A program made the translations under genes and the position numbers. Source: Alkalihalobacterium elongatum (lineage in GTDB: Bacteria; Bacillota; Bacilli; Bacillales; Bacillaceae_F). From it: a stretch of 64,000 nucleotides of DNA. Positions within the stretch are counted from its first letter, which is position 1; each line of letters starts with the position of its first letter. Where the stretch lies: NCBI RefSeq assembly GCF_019024285.1, contig NZ_WMKZ01000006.1, positions 1 to 64,000 on the forward strand, in the 5' to 3' direction. Of the stretch, positions 44,733 through 53,063 are shown one piece after another. Under the pieces are notes generated by a model. It saw only the letters and a program-made list of their open reading frames with translations, ran no database searches and was not told the origin of the DNA.

Positions 44733-44763
44733 AAGGCTGACAACTGTGTCGGCCTTTTTTTAT
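44733..44763 (+). terminator. Terminator of the MBL-fold gene
   Basis: AAGGCTGACA (44733-44742) pairs with TGTCGGCCTT (44747-44756) with one mismatch around an ACTG loop, followed by seven Ts. Confidence 0.9.
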
Positions 44764-44974
44764 TACACTATTTAGTTTACCACTAGATTTAAGAGCCAGC
44801 GTGAAAATAACTATTCTAATAACAACAAAGTATACAAAAATAGCAAAATTACAAGCCTATTTTTCTAAGAGAGTTTTACAAACGAAATTTACAGAACCCT
44901 ATTTATCAGATAAAATTAAGATGTATCATTCCACTTTTCTATGAACATATCATATTCATAAAGCGAGGGTAATC

Positions 44975-45985
44975 ATGGACCGAAAAAAGGCAGAAAGTCT
45001 AGTAGGAAAACTAGTTATTATAAATGAGAACGAACAAGGACAATATATTGGAACACTCGAAGAAGTTATTACAGCACCTAGAAAACCGTGGCGAGGGTTA
45101 GTTAAGATCGTCTCTGTCGCAGCTCTACCAAAACCTACCTTTGAAAACGGTGTAGAACTTGGATTACCTCTTTATTCTGCAGAGGAAATAATTGAAGTAA
45201 CAGGAACTAAAATAGCATCATACGAATCCGATGCTGCTGGTCTAACCTACAATGAAGGGCTAGAGCTAGCAATCATTAATGAACTAAACTATCATTCTAA
45301 GCAACAGAAAGAGCACTCCAAAATATATGATGCATTATCTGATTACCTACACGATGTAGCACCTTCACGCGCTGCAACGATCCTTAAGGATTTAACAGTA
45401 ATCGATACAATTGAAAATGATAAAGAATATTTATACTATACACTTGAAAATAGAAATAACAATCCTGTTCTAGTCGAAGAAATTCATAAAAAGGAAGTTC
45501 CATTAGATGGTTGTCCGTTTGAATTTGAATTAAGAACTAGCCGTGGATGGGTAAAAGGTTCTTATTATTCAAATTGGGTATTTCAAGCTATATCTGGAAA
45601 AAAATATAAACTAAAAGCAGATAAAGTTCTACGTTTAAACAAAAAACACCTAGAGCCTTACGAATTATTATTAAATGAACTCGATAAACCTGCGCTGCAG
45701 TCATTTGAACACTTTTTGAAGACAAATAACTTATCTCATAAACAGGTCATAAACTGCCATAACTCATTAGTTGGGCAATTATTGTTTTCATCAGAACAAA
45801 AAGAGTTTATTGGTACAAATTTCATTACGTACAAAAACGATAACGAGATGATTATCATTCAACATCACTATGAACGTGTCTTAAATGTAGGTCTAGATAC
45901 AGTTTACGATCGTTTTGAATTAACCTCTTCCACTGGACTACGTTCAATCGTAACCTATACAAACTCATTTACATCAGGGAAGTAG
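44975..45985 (+). CDS. DUF2777-like conserved Bacillus protein
   Basis: This 336-residue soluble protein starts MDRKKAESLVGKLVIINENEQGQYIGTLEEV, a small beta-barrel-like N-terminal region, and continues through a helical centre (about 85-130) to a mixed C-terminal half. The pattern recalls DUF2777 proteins of Bacillus, whose function is unknown; this assignment is from memory of the family. The ATG follows GCGAGGG. It is monocistronic. A structured repeat element begins four bases after its stop codon. Confidence 0.65.
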   Translation: MDRKKAESLVGKLVIINENEQGQYIGTLEEVITAPRKPWRGLVKIVSVAALPKPTFENGVELGLPLYSAEEIIEVTGTKIASYESDAAGLTYNEGLELAIINELNYHSKQQKEHSKIYDALSDYLHDVAPSRAATILKDLTVIDTIENDKEYLYYTLENRNNNPVLVEEIHKKEVPLDGCPFEFELRTSRGWVKGSYYSNWVFQAISGKKYKLKADKVLRLNKKHLEPYELLLNELDKPALQSFEHFLKTNNLSHKQVINCHNSLVGQLLFSSEQKEFIGTNFITYKNDNEMIIIQHHYERVLNVGLDTVYDRFELTSSTGLRSIVTYTNSFTSGK

Positions 45986-45988
45986 AAA

Positions 45989-46125
45989 AGCTGAAGCGGT
46001 CGTTAAGCGATGTAAGGACTGGAGCTCCTCCGTATGAGATAAAGGAAACACGGCGATCAACAGAGCCGATGTTGACTTATCGTAAGGAGGGGAGCGAAGT
46101 CCACTAGGCGCTGACCGCTGCAGCT
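45989..46125. repeat. Structured REP-like repeat element
   Basis: The ends AGCTGAAGCGGTC (45989-46001) and GACCGCTGCAGCT (46113-46125) form a 13-bp inverted repeat with one mismatch. Inside, GGACT...CTCC (46016-46031) pairs with GGAG...AGTCC (about 46085-46102) as a second stem, and the centre can fold again around GATCAAC/GTTGAC. Elements of this kind (beginning AAAAGCGGAAGCG and ending GCAGCTAGAC) recur in intergenic regions of Bacillaceae. A truncated second copy starts at 46134. It encodes no protein. Confidence 0.75.
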
Positions 46126-46133
46126 AGACAATG

Positions 46134-46170
46134 AAAAGCGGAAGCGGTCGTCAAGCGACGTAGCTCTCTG
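46134..46170. repeat. Truncated second copy of the REP-like element
   Basis: AAAAGCGGAAGCGGTCGTCAAGCGACG (from about 46134) repeats the left end of the element at 45985-46010 with few differences. The similarity is lost after about 46170, before the ydbT terminator. Confidence 0.65.
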
Positions 46171-46197
46171 GAGGAAACTAGATATAATAGTAAAAAG

Positions 46198-46230
46198 AAA
46201 GGAGTGATCAAAGATCACTCCTTTTTACTA
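46198..46230 (-). terminator. Terminator of the ydbST operon
   Basis: AAAGGAGTGATC (46198-46209) and GATCACTCCTTT (46213-46224) form a perfect 12-bp stem with an AAA loop. It overlaps the ydbT stop codon. The A/T tails on both arms favour bidirectional termination. Confidence 0.9.
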
Positions 46231-47681
46231 TGTGATAACCAAGCTAATAATGAAAGTCCTGTCTTATAATCGAGATCAACTACAGAAAAGGTTTTGCCGA
46301 ATAAGCTAGACAGAACAGATAACTGAATCGTCGTTAAAGACCTATAACGTTGAATAGGAGAAGATACTAACTCCCCACTCTGAACTTTATTTTTCCTAAT
46401 TAAAATAATGTTCTTTGATAATGTACGATACGTTAACGTTACTAAATTATTATTTAATGCTATAGCAGCATCACGGTATTGGAGATATCCCAATATGGAA
46501 AGCAGAACAAAAACTCCTGCAAAGTAAATTACTGCTGGGAACAAATACATGATGACACCAAATACTAAAAGCGGTAATAGTAGCACTCTCAACTGAAAGC
46601 GAAGAAAAGCACGTTTCGGGGCACGGACCAATACATCATTTATTGTATATCCTGTCAAAAAATTATCCAGTTCTTTGTTAATATCTCGATGTCTTATCAA
46701 GGGAAACAATACCGTTGATCGTTGCTCTTCATTTGTACCGCCACCTTTACTTTCAACATATACAGCACTATAACCAAATGGTTGCCGGAAAATGTTTCTA
46801 ACCACTCTTACAGCAGTGACTCGATCAGTCTGTAAAGTGAGCTGTCTTTTTTCAAGTACACCCCTTGTAATTGTAAGCTCATTCCCAACCTTTTCAACAG
46901 AAAAATTACCATACTTGATTACTGTCAGGACAATTGAGATTAACCAAGCTATAGCTACAATAAATAAGCTATAGAGGAACACAATTACGAAAGATGTACC
47001 CGTAAAATATTCTATAAACTCATCAAATATCGTTATGGAAAAAAATTGCTCGATTTGTGGAAATAACGCTATTACAGCAGAAAGAACGATACCAATCCCA
47101 CTTGAAGTCATTGATGCAATCAGTAACTCTTTTTTAGTGAGAAACCATCGATTAGCTTTTTCAACTTCTATCTCTTCTGTTTCACCAAGCTGTAAACTCA
47201 TGTCAGTGGTGTTTGCTGTATTTTCCTTTTGTAAGAGATAATTCCGAATGTTCCTTCCTTCTTCTTTACTGACAGCAATTAAATGTACTTCAGGTTCGTT
47301 TCCACCGCCAGCTGTTTCAATTTTTACACTCACCAACGCAAATAATCGTTGTATTATCCCAGAGGTTAAATCAACACTTTGAACGCGCTCTAGACGAATA
47401 TACCTTTTCTTCTTAACAAAAACGCCTTCTTTGACTCGTAGTTCACCCTCAAACCATTCGTAACGAAAGGTTAACCAGTATAAAGTGCTATGTAAAAGTG
47501 AAAAACCCATTAAGAAAAGGATAATATAAAAATACATTGATCCAAACAGCGTTGTATCTCTCGTCGTGCCAAAAATAAATCCGAAGAGTATAGGAACAAT
47601 TAAATGTTTTAATGAGCTAAAAAAAGAAATGATTACTGCTGACCAATGCAGTCGATAGCTTTCATTATTCATCATCATCAT
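46215..47681 (-). CDS. ydbT: PH-domain (DUF304) membrane protein YdbT
   Basis: This 488-residue protein has three bacterial PH (DUF304) domains, each following a pair of membrane helices: ELRVKEGVFVKKKRYIRLERVQSVDL near 80-105, ELTITRGVLEKRQLTLQTDRVTAVRVVRN near 265-293, and NNLVTLTYRTLSKNIILIRKNKVQS near 410-435. This is the YdbT layout. B. subtilis ydbST contributes to resistance against some antimicrobials. Four consecutive ATG codons at the start leave the exact initiator open; the frame overlaps the end of ydbS by 17 bp. Confidence 0.88.
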   Translation of the reverse strand: MMMMNNESYRLHWSAVIISFFSSLKHLIVPILFGFIFGTTRDTTLFGSMYFYIILFLMGFSLLHSTLYWLTFRYEWFEGELRVKEGVFVKKKRYIRLERVQSVDLTSGIIQRLFALVSVKIETAGGGNEPEVHLIAVSKEEGRNIRNYLLQKENTANTTDMSLQLGETEEIEVEKANRWFLTKKELLIASMTSSGIGIVLSAVIALFPQIEQFFSITIFDEFIEYFTGTSFVIVFLYSLFIVAIAWLISIVLTVIKYGNFSVEKVGNELTITRGVLEKRQLTLQTDRVTAVRVVRNIFRQPFGYSAVYVESKGGGTNEEQRSTVLFPLIRHRDINKELDNFLTGYTINDVLVRAPKRAFLRFQLRVLLLPLLVFGVIMYLFPAVIYFAGVFVLLSILGYLQYRDAAIALNNNLVTLTYRTLSKNIILIRKNKVQSGELVSSPIQRYRSLTTIQLSVLSSLFGKTFSVVDLDYKTGLSLLAWLSHSKKE

Positions 47682-48183
47682 CCGCCACAGAAGCTAATTT
47701 AACGATTTGATTTCGGAGTTCATCTGCAATAGATGTAGTTAACGCTGGTATACGATGGGTTGTGGCTGCTGTTGAAATTGTTACAGCAGCTAAATCAAAC
47801 TTACGTAATAGCGGTCCTTGTTCAGTATCAACATGCTGAACTCTAATCATTGGAATAAGGGTTCTCCTCACAATAATGACACCGTATTGCAGTTCAACTT
47901 CCTCATCGTACACCTCATATTTAAATCTTTTCCAACGCAAATACGGAGCAACGATTACATGGACGACAATAAAAATAACAAATGCAAGAATGAGTATATA
48001 TAACACCCACGGTGGCATTGGCCAATAAAACATCATAATACCGTACCCAATTGGGATTAAAGCGACAAATAGTGATTCTATACTTGCACGAATTCTCCAA
48101 ACCGTTAACGCCTTTCTTGCGATAGATTTACTCGGAGTGGAACGCGTACTCATAAACTCGTGACTACTCATCGTCTGTGACAT
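47665..48183 (-). CDS. ydbS: PH-domain (DUF304) membrane protein YdbS
   Basis: This 172-residue protein has two membrane helices (about 38-60 and 63-85) followed by one DUF304 PH domain: FKYEVYDEEVELQYGVIIVRRTLIPMIRVQHVDTEQGPLLRKFDL, with the family's PxxRIQHVxxxQGPLxRxFGL pattern. It partners with YdbT, which overlaps its end, and is overlapped at its start by 20 bp with the 69-residue gene upstream, so all three form one operon. The start could also be the ATG at 48171. Confidence 0.9.
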   Translation of the reverse strand: MSQTMSSHEFMSTRSTPSKSIARKALTVWRIRASIESLFVALIPIGYGIMMFYWPMPPWVLYILILAFVIFIVVHVIVAPYLRWKRFKYEVYDEEVELQYGVIIVRRTLIPMIRVQHVDTEQGPLLRKFDLAAVTISTAATTHRIPALTTSIADELRNQIVKLASVADDDDE

Positions 48184-48373
48184 AAATAATTTTCACACCT
48201 AATGTCTTAAGTAATTCAATTACTTTTCTATTGAGCTCTTCATCATGCACTAACCCTAAAGATTCTACGAGCTCAAGTTCTTCTAAGTATCCTTCCTCAG
48301 CATCTTCAATTAACTCAATAATATCTTCTAATTTTTTTTCTTTTAATAGTTGATTTATCTCTTCTTTAGTCAC
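48164..48373 (-). CDS. Small protein resembling sigma factor region 1.1, first gene of the ydbST operon
   Basis: This 69-residue acidic helical protein starts with GTG at 48373 behind GGGAGGT. It begins TKEEINQLLKEKKLEDIIELIEDAEEG and ends LLKTLGVKIIYVTDDE. The final 'helix-then-LGVKII-acidic' pattern resembles region 1.1 of primary sigma factors (FLGEQGVELI...). Such free-standing region-1.1-like proteins exist in Bacillus, but a role in transcription is only an inference. Its end overlaps ydbS by 20 bp. Confidence 0.65.
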   Translation of the reverse strand: MTKEEINQLLKEKKLEDIIELIEDAEEGYLEELELVESLGLVHDEELNRKVIELLKTLGVKIIYVTDDE

Positions 48374-48503
48374 TTAGCAAACCTCCCATTAACAATCCTG
48401 CTTTTATTTTAACGTGAATGCCCCATAAATTCATTTATTTTTATAAGTAGTTTGTACAAGTAACTGAGCTTTACAGCACTATTTGATACTTAAATATAAA
48501 TGA

Positions 48504-49634
48504 CTATTGTTCTTTTTTAGAGACCGCTTCAGTCATTTGCTTCCAGACGGATCCTTTAGCCTCCTCACCTTTTTCAATTCTCTCAATAGCCATATTTATT
48601 TGCATACTAACTTCAAATTCATTATCATTTTTAGCTTCCTTCAAAGCTGGTAATGCTTGCTCATCACCAACTTCATATAAGAACATCGCAGCACGCCACC
48701 GAACAAGTTTACTTTCATCTTTTAGCGCTTCTATCATGGCTTGAGTCGCTTCTTTATTACCAATGTCAGATAAACAATCCCCAGCTGTTCTTCTAACTGT
48801 AACTGATTTATCCTTTAACGCCTTATATAAGTATTGAAGTCCAGCATCCTCAAGCATTCCTAAATATACTGTAGCCTGCCTACGAATCGAAGCTTTTTCA
48901 TCCTCCAATGCTTTTAAGAGAACAGGAAGGTCTTCTACAGTTGGATCCATACGGTCAAGCGCTTCATAACGTTTTTTCCAATCTGGATCATCTAACATCT
49001 CCAAAGTAGCCTTCTTATACAGATGTTGTTTATCTACTGGCTGCGCTGAATTTTGGTCATTTAATAATTGATTAATTCTATCTTCAGAATAGGCTGCTTC
49101 AATTTCTTCTGCAACTGTATTAGCCACTTCTTCTAATTCACCGTACCTTACATCTTGCTCAACCCATTTTCGCTCGAGTACTACATTATCGTTTTCAGAC
49201 TGAACTTTTTGTAGGGCTGCCATAAAACGCTCTGGTAATCCTACACGCACTTCACGTTCACCATCTGTTACTTTCACTTGCATAGGGATTTGTTTAAACA
49301 TTTGAAGCTGAACTCTAACTTCTCCAAATGATTGTTCATTGTCCTGCATGACATGCCCTTCTTTTGTATTTTCAGCTGTTTCACCGAATACTGCACGCAC
49401 TTTTGGCAAGATAACTTTCCAATCAAATTTTGCATTTCTTTCTAATGCAATAAAATCTGCTACATGGTAAACTCCTTTTATTCCCTCAACCGTGAATAAC
49501 TGTTGAATAAATTCGGGTGCGTCTTGAGCGTTTTCCTTCGTGTAATTATTTCTCTTACCTGCTGATAGTGACTCTGAAAGTATTAATTTCATTGTATTTG
49601 GACTTGGAGTTGGTTCAATTGTTTTTATATACAT
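48504..49634 (-). CDS. CvfC-family protein: Nfu-type N-terminus plus HEAT repeats
   Basis: This 376-residue protein begins YIKTIEPTPSPNTMKLILS, the N-terminal scaffold (Nfu_N) domain (about 1-85) with the conserved PxPNTMK. A central linker follows, then four to five HEAT/PBS-type repeats from about 215 to 355 (for example WKKRYEALDRM, ASIRRQATVYLGML, VTVRRTAGDCLSDIG, KLVRWRAAMFLYEVG). This is the conserved virulence factor C layout (S. aureus CvfC, B. subtilis YpgR). No CxxC cluster site of full Nfu is present. The ATG at 49634 follows AGAGG; the upstream ATG overlaps the ribosome site. Its molecular role is unknown. Confidence 0.87.
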   Translation of the reverse strand: MYIKTIEPTPSPNTMKLILSESLSAGKRNNYTKENAQDAPEFIQQLFTVEGIKGVYHVADFIALERNAKFDWKVILPKVRAVFGETAENTKEGHVMQDNEQSFGEVRVQLQMFKQIPMQVKVTDGEREVRVGLPERFMAALQKVQSENDNVVLERKWVEQDVRYGELEEVANTVAEEIEAAYSEDRINQLLNDQNSAQPVDKQHLYKKATLEMLDDPDWKKRYEALDRMDPTVEDLPVLLKALEDEKASIRRQATVYLGMLEDAGLQYLYKALKDKSVTVRRTAGDCLSDIGNKEATQAMIEALKDESKLVRWRAAMFLYEVGDEQALPALKEAKNDNEFEVSMQINMAIERIEKGEEAKGSVWKQMTEAVSKKEQ

Positions 49635-49740
49635 GACACTCATCCTCTCACGGCTATATTTATTATTATGCTACCATATCAGTTCGATCTGTACTAAAAA
49701 TGTGCTTTTCAGCATCCTATTTATAGGTTTGTTCTAAGTA

Positions 49741-49782
49741 TAAATAGAGGCCGTGTCAATAGAACCTCTATTAACACAGCCT
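49741..49782 (-). terminator. Terminator after the TlpA-like gene
   Basis: AGGCCGTGTCAATAG (49748-49762) pairs with CTATTAACACAGCCT (49768-49782) with two mismatches or G-U pairs, followed on the minus strand by CTATTTAT. The stem overlaps the stop codon of the TlpA-like gene. Confidence 0.75.
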
Positions 49783-50197
49783 ACAGCACTTTTGAAAGTC
49801 CATTCATGATCTCAATGAATGTTGCTCGATCATCAAATGTCTCTACTAATTCGAATTTCTCATCAAGTATTATTGTAGTAGGTACACCTTTACATTGAAA
49901 AAGATCGTAAATTTTTGTACCTTCGTCTAATAACACAGGAAATTGAAACTGATTTTGTTCGACATAATTAATGCCATCTTGCTCATTTCCTTCACGTCCT
50001 ACAGCATTGATCGTAACAAATCCTAATTCACCCTTGTTCATTGTCTGAAATAGTTGATTTTTTTGGATAAGGTCTCTCTGTGAGTCTGGGCACCAGGACG
50101 TCCAAAACGTAATCATACATGGTTTTCCTTTATATTCTGATAAACAGATCTTACGTTGTTTCTGAAAATCGAATAATTGAATACTTGAAATATCCAT
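49781..50197 (-). CDS. TlpA-like thioredoxin-fold protein with CxxS active site
   Basis: This 138-residue cytoplasmic protein has the AhpC/TSA-TlpA fold: EYKGKPCMITFWTSWCPDSQ near 21-40, then a cis-Pro region GVPTTIILD. The active-site pair reads C36-P-D-S39, so the resolving cysteine is replaced by serine; Cys18 and Cys27 are extra. There is no signal peptide. It starts 13 bp after bacilliredoxin without a clear ribosome site, so translational coupling is likely. A monothiol partner of bacillithiol or of the bacilliredoxin is a reasonable inference. Confidence 0.8.
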   Translation of the reverse strand: MDISSIQLFDFQKQRKICLSEYKGKPCMITFWTSWCPDSQRDLIQKNQLFQTMNKGELGFVTINAVGREGNEQDGINYVEQNQFQFPVLLDEGTKIYDLFQCKGVPTTIILDEKFELVETFDDRATFIEIMNGLSKVL

Positions 50198-50210
50198 GTC
50201 ATTTTACGCT

Positions 50211-50642
50211 TTAACAGTGAGCGTTATAAGCAGTTGTTAGATTAGCAACAATACTTTCAACCGACTGATCTTCAATTTGCTCTCTCGGAATGAAATGTAC
50301 AATTTCTTTACCTTTGAATAAAGCCATAGACGGTGAAGAAGGTTCATAACCTGTAATATACTCACGCATTTTTGCAGTTGCCTCACGGTCTTGTCCTGCA
50401 AAAACAGTTACGATATGGTCTGGTTTCTTCTCATTATTTTGCGATACAACAGCTGCAGGGCGTGCTAGGCCAGCTGCACAACCACAAACAGAGTTAATAA
50501 CCACTAGAGTTGTGCCTTCCACTTTTTCCATAAAATCTTCCACTTCTTCTACAGTTGTTAACTCAGTAAATCCCGCATTTGTTAATTCAGCTCGCATAGG
50601 TTGAACAACCTGACGCATGTATTCTTCATAAGACATTGACAT
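50211..50642 (-). CDS. brxA: Bacilliredoxin (BrxA/YphP family)
   Basis: This 143-residue protein matches bacilliredoxin (UPF0403) along its length. The active-site C53-G-C55 in NSVCGCAAGLARPA, the VFAGQD motif, SSPSMALFKG and the terminal AHC are all present. It removes bacillithiol from S-bacillithiolated proteins. The ATG at 50642 follows AAGGGGAAA; the frame is open 6 codons upstream. It heads a small operon with the CxxS TlpA-like gene. Its presence implies that the organism makes bacillithiol. Confidence 0.95.
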   Translation of the reverse strand: MSMSYEEYMRQVVQPMRAELTNAGFTELTTVEEVEDFMEKVEGTTLVVINSVCGCAAGLARPAAVVSQNNEKKPDHIVTVFAGQDREATAKMREYITGYEPSSPSMALFKGKEIVHFIPREQIEDQSVESIVANLTTAYNAHC

Positions 50643-50809
50643 ATATCTTTCCCCTTCCAAAATTGAATGTTAAAAAGTAAAGCTATAGTTTCTTTTCCTA
50701 AAACTTTATTTAAGCACTTTTTAAACGATTCCATCATTTACATACAAAATAATCATACTATAGTGAAAACATTTAAATCAAATTAAATCACTATACTTCA
50801 CACTATCTT

Positions 50810-51121
50810 TTAATACTGTTCAAGAATTTTATTCAAATGCTCAATAGAACGAAAGGCGTATATTTCTTCTACAATTTCTCCGTGTTTCAAGATTAATAAA
50901 AGCGGGACACTCTTAATTTTTAATGACTGTGCAACATCAGGAACTCCATTAATGTTACATTTATTAATTTGTAAAGTTGGACATAAGTCAGATAAAATCA
51001 CACCTAACATTTTCGTTGCCAGCTTACAAGTACCACAAAAAGGAGAATAAAAGTATATAAAAGATACCCCTACTTGACTTCCTAACATTTGAATTAATTG
51101 ATGTCTTGATATTTCTCTCAT
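50810..51121 (-). CDS. Thioredoxin-like protein with CGTC motif
   Basis: This 103-residue thioredoxin-fold protein has the active site C29-G-T-C32 in YFYSPFCGTCKLA and the cis-Pro in KSVPLLLIL. It is cytoplasmic. It differs from housekeeping TrxA (WCGPC) and resembles small YtpP/YusE-type thioredoxins. It follows the SLC13 permease gene by 13 bp, so the two are co-transcribed. A redox role linked to that carrier is not evident. Confidence 0.85.
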   Translation of the reverse strand: MREISRHQLIQMLGSQVGVSFIYFYSPFCGTCKLATKMLGVILSDLCPTLQINKCNINGVPDVAQSLKIKSVPLLLILKHGEIVEEIYAFRSIEHLNKILEQY

Positions 51122-51134
51122 AAAACCACCTCAA

Positions 51135-52988
51135 TCAAAATGGGAAGAAAAAAGGAATAGCAAACAACATAACTATAAATAAAAGCAGTTGAAGCGGTAC
51201 ACCTATTTTTACAAAATCACTAAATTTATATCCTCCGGCAGTCATAACCAGAGCATTAGTTGGTGAAGCAACAGGCGTTGCAAATGCCATGCTGGCAGCA
51301 ATACTAACCGATAATAATAATGGATAAGGACTAACTTCCATATTAACAGCTGCGGTTACTGCAATTGGAGCAAATAAAACAGCTGTTGCTGTATTTGAAA
51401 TAAATTGACTAAAAAACATCGTAGCTAAATAGAACCCTGCTAAAACGGCAAGTGGACCATATCCACCTAAAACCGAAACAAGTCCATCTGCTAAAAACTG
51501 TACTCCCCCTGTATTTTCAAGCGCTGTTGCCATTGGTAACATCGCTGCAATTAATATAACACTTTCCCAATTAATTCTTCCATACGCATCATCCATATTT
51601 CGTAAACAACCAGTAATAACCATTAGAACAGCAGCAAGGATTACAGCTGTTACTGCTGGTACAATTTCAAACGTCATTAAGATTAACATCAAGAGCATGA
51701 TAGCTCCAGCAACTGGTGCTTTCCCACTTGCTGCTGCCATACTCGCCTGCTCCTGTGGTTGTCCAACCACAACTACATCCTGGGTTTCCTTCGCCAACAA
51801 CTCAATATCTGCCCAAGCACCTTGCACGAGAAGGGCATCACCAAAACGTAGTTTTACATTTGACATATTATCTAACACATACTGCCCTTTTCGGTTTATA
51901 CCGATAATATTTAAATTGTACTTTTCTCTAAATGCTAGTTTTTGTATCGTTGAATTAATTAATCTAGAATGTGGCGTCAAGAGCACCTCAGCTATTCCCA
52001 GCTCTCTAGATACTAGCTTTTCGGCATCAGCCTGGTTCCCTGAACTTAATTTCAACCCATAATCTGTACATAATTTTTCAATAGTTTCTTGAGCTCCTTG
52101 TAAGTACAAAATATCTTGTTCGTGGATAATACTTTTAGGACCTGCCATTTGATGGTAAGTAACAGGTAATATTTTTGTACCATCTTTTGATTTACGTTGG
52201 ATCTTTAAAACACAAAGTTGATAATTAGCAGGTAGTTTAATGTCAGCTAACTTTCTATTGGCCATAGGAGACCCTTGAAGAACTCTCACCATATATAGCT
52301 TATCACTGATTTGATAACTTTTTGCCATCTCCGTAGGACTTAGCGTACCATCCCGCCGTTCCCGTTCATTTTTATTTTCTTTTGGTAATAAGATCGGTCC
52401 AAAAATCACAAGAAAGAAAATACCTGTTACGAAAGCCACCAAACCCAATGGTGTAAAATCAAAAAAAGATAATCGTTCATATCCGTAGTCCGCTAACATT
52501 TGACTTACAATTAAATTCGGGGGTGTACCAATTAATGTTAGAACTCCTCCAAGGCTACTCGCAAAAGCTAACGGAATTAAAAATTTAGCAGGACTCGTTT
52601 TCATGCTCATAGCTAAACTAACGACAACAGGTAGTAAAACAGCAACTGTTCCTGTGTTGCTCATAAACCCACTTAAGACCCCGACAATAACCATCAGTAG
52701 GATAAGCAACCGTAGTTCACTGTTTCCAGAAGCTCTCATTAAAAGGTGTCCAGCTTGACTAGCAAGACCTGTTCGGAAAATTCCTCCTCCGACAATAAAA
52801 AGGCCAGCGATCATAATTACAACTGAGTTAGAAAAACCATTTAAGGCATCCTGTGTAGAAATGATACCTGTTAAAACGAGTGTTAACAAAGATAATAGTG
52901 CGACTAAGTCTGTACGAATATTTCCAATCATAAAAAACAAAGTCGTAAGCGCTAAAATCGTAAACGTTAGAATTAATTCTGGCTCCAC
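51135..52988 (-). CDS. SLC13/DASS-type permease with two TrkA-C domains
   Basis: This 617-residue permease has about 12 helices split by a soluble insert (about 200-400) holding two RCK_C/TrkA-C domains (MVRVLQGSPMANRKLADIKLP and VLLTPHSRLINSTIQKLAF). The membrane halves show SNTGTVAVLLPV, GGVLTLIGTPPNLIVS and SNTATAVLFAPIAVTA, the conserved SNT motifs of divalent-anion:sodium symporters (sulfate, dicarboxylate). The frame opens at ATG 53024, but that codon lies inside a terminator hairpin. GTG at 52988 has GAGGTGG 5 bases before it and is preferred. Confidence 0.85.
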   Translation of the reverse strand: MEPELILTFTILALTTLFFMIGNIRTDLVALLSLLTLVLTGIISTQDALNGFSNSVVIMIAGLFIVGGGIFRTGLASQAGHLLMRASGNSELRLLILLMVIVGVLSGFMSNTGTVAVLLPVVVSLAMSMKTSPAKFLIPLAFASSLGGVLTLIGTPPNLIVSQMLADYGYERLSFFDFTPLGLVAFVTGIFFLVIFGPILLPKENKNERERRDGTLSPTEMAKSYQISDKLYMVRVLQGSPMANRKLADIKLPANYQLCVLKIQRKSKDGTKILPVTYHQMAGPKSIIHEQDILYLQGAQETIEKLCTDYGLKLSSGNQADAEKLVSRELGIAEVLLTPHSRLINSTIQKLAFREKYNLNIIGINRKGQYVLDNMSNVKLRFGDALLVQGAWADIELLAKETQDVVVVGQPQEQASMAAASGKAPVAGAIMLLMLILMTFEIVPAVTAVILAAVLMVITGCLRNMDDAYGRINWESVILIAAMLPMATALENTGGVQFLADGLVSVLGGYGPLAVLAGFYLATMFFSQFISNTATAVLFAPIAVTAAVNMEVSPYPLLLSVSIAASMAFATPVASPTNALVMTAGGYKFSDFVKIGVPLQLLLFIVMLFAIPFFFPF

Positions 52989-53000
52989 TGACGCCACCTC

Positions 53001-53040
53001 AAAAAGAATAGAGTCTAACTTCATTCTTTAAGTCAGACTC
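53001..53040 (-). terminator. Terminator of the class-V aminotransferase gene
   Basis: GAGTCTAACTT (53011-53021) pairs with AAGTCAGACTC (53030-53040) with one mismatch. On the minus strand TATTCTTTTT follows. The hairpin lies between the aminotransferase and the SLC13 gene and contains the alternative ATG of the latter. Confidence 0.8.
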
Positions 53041-53063
53041 AAGTTTTTTTATTTAGTTTATTT

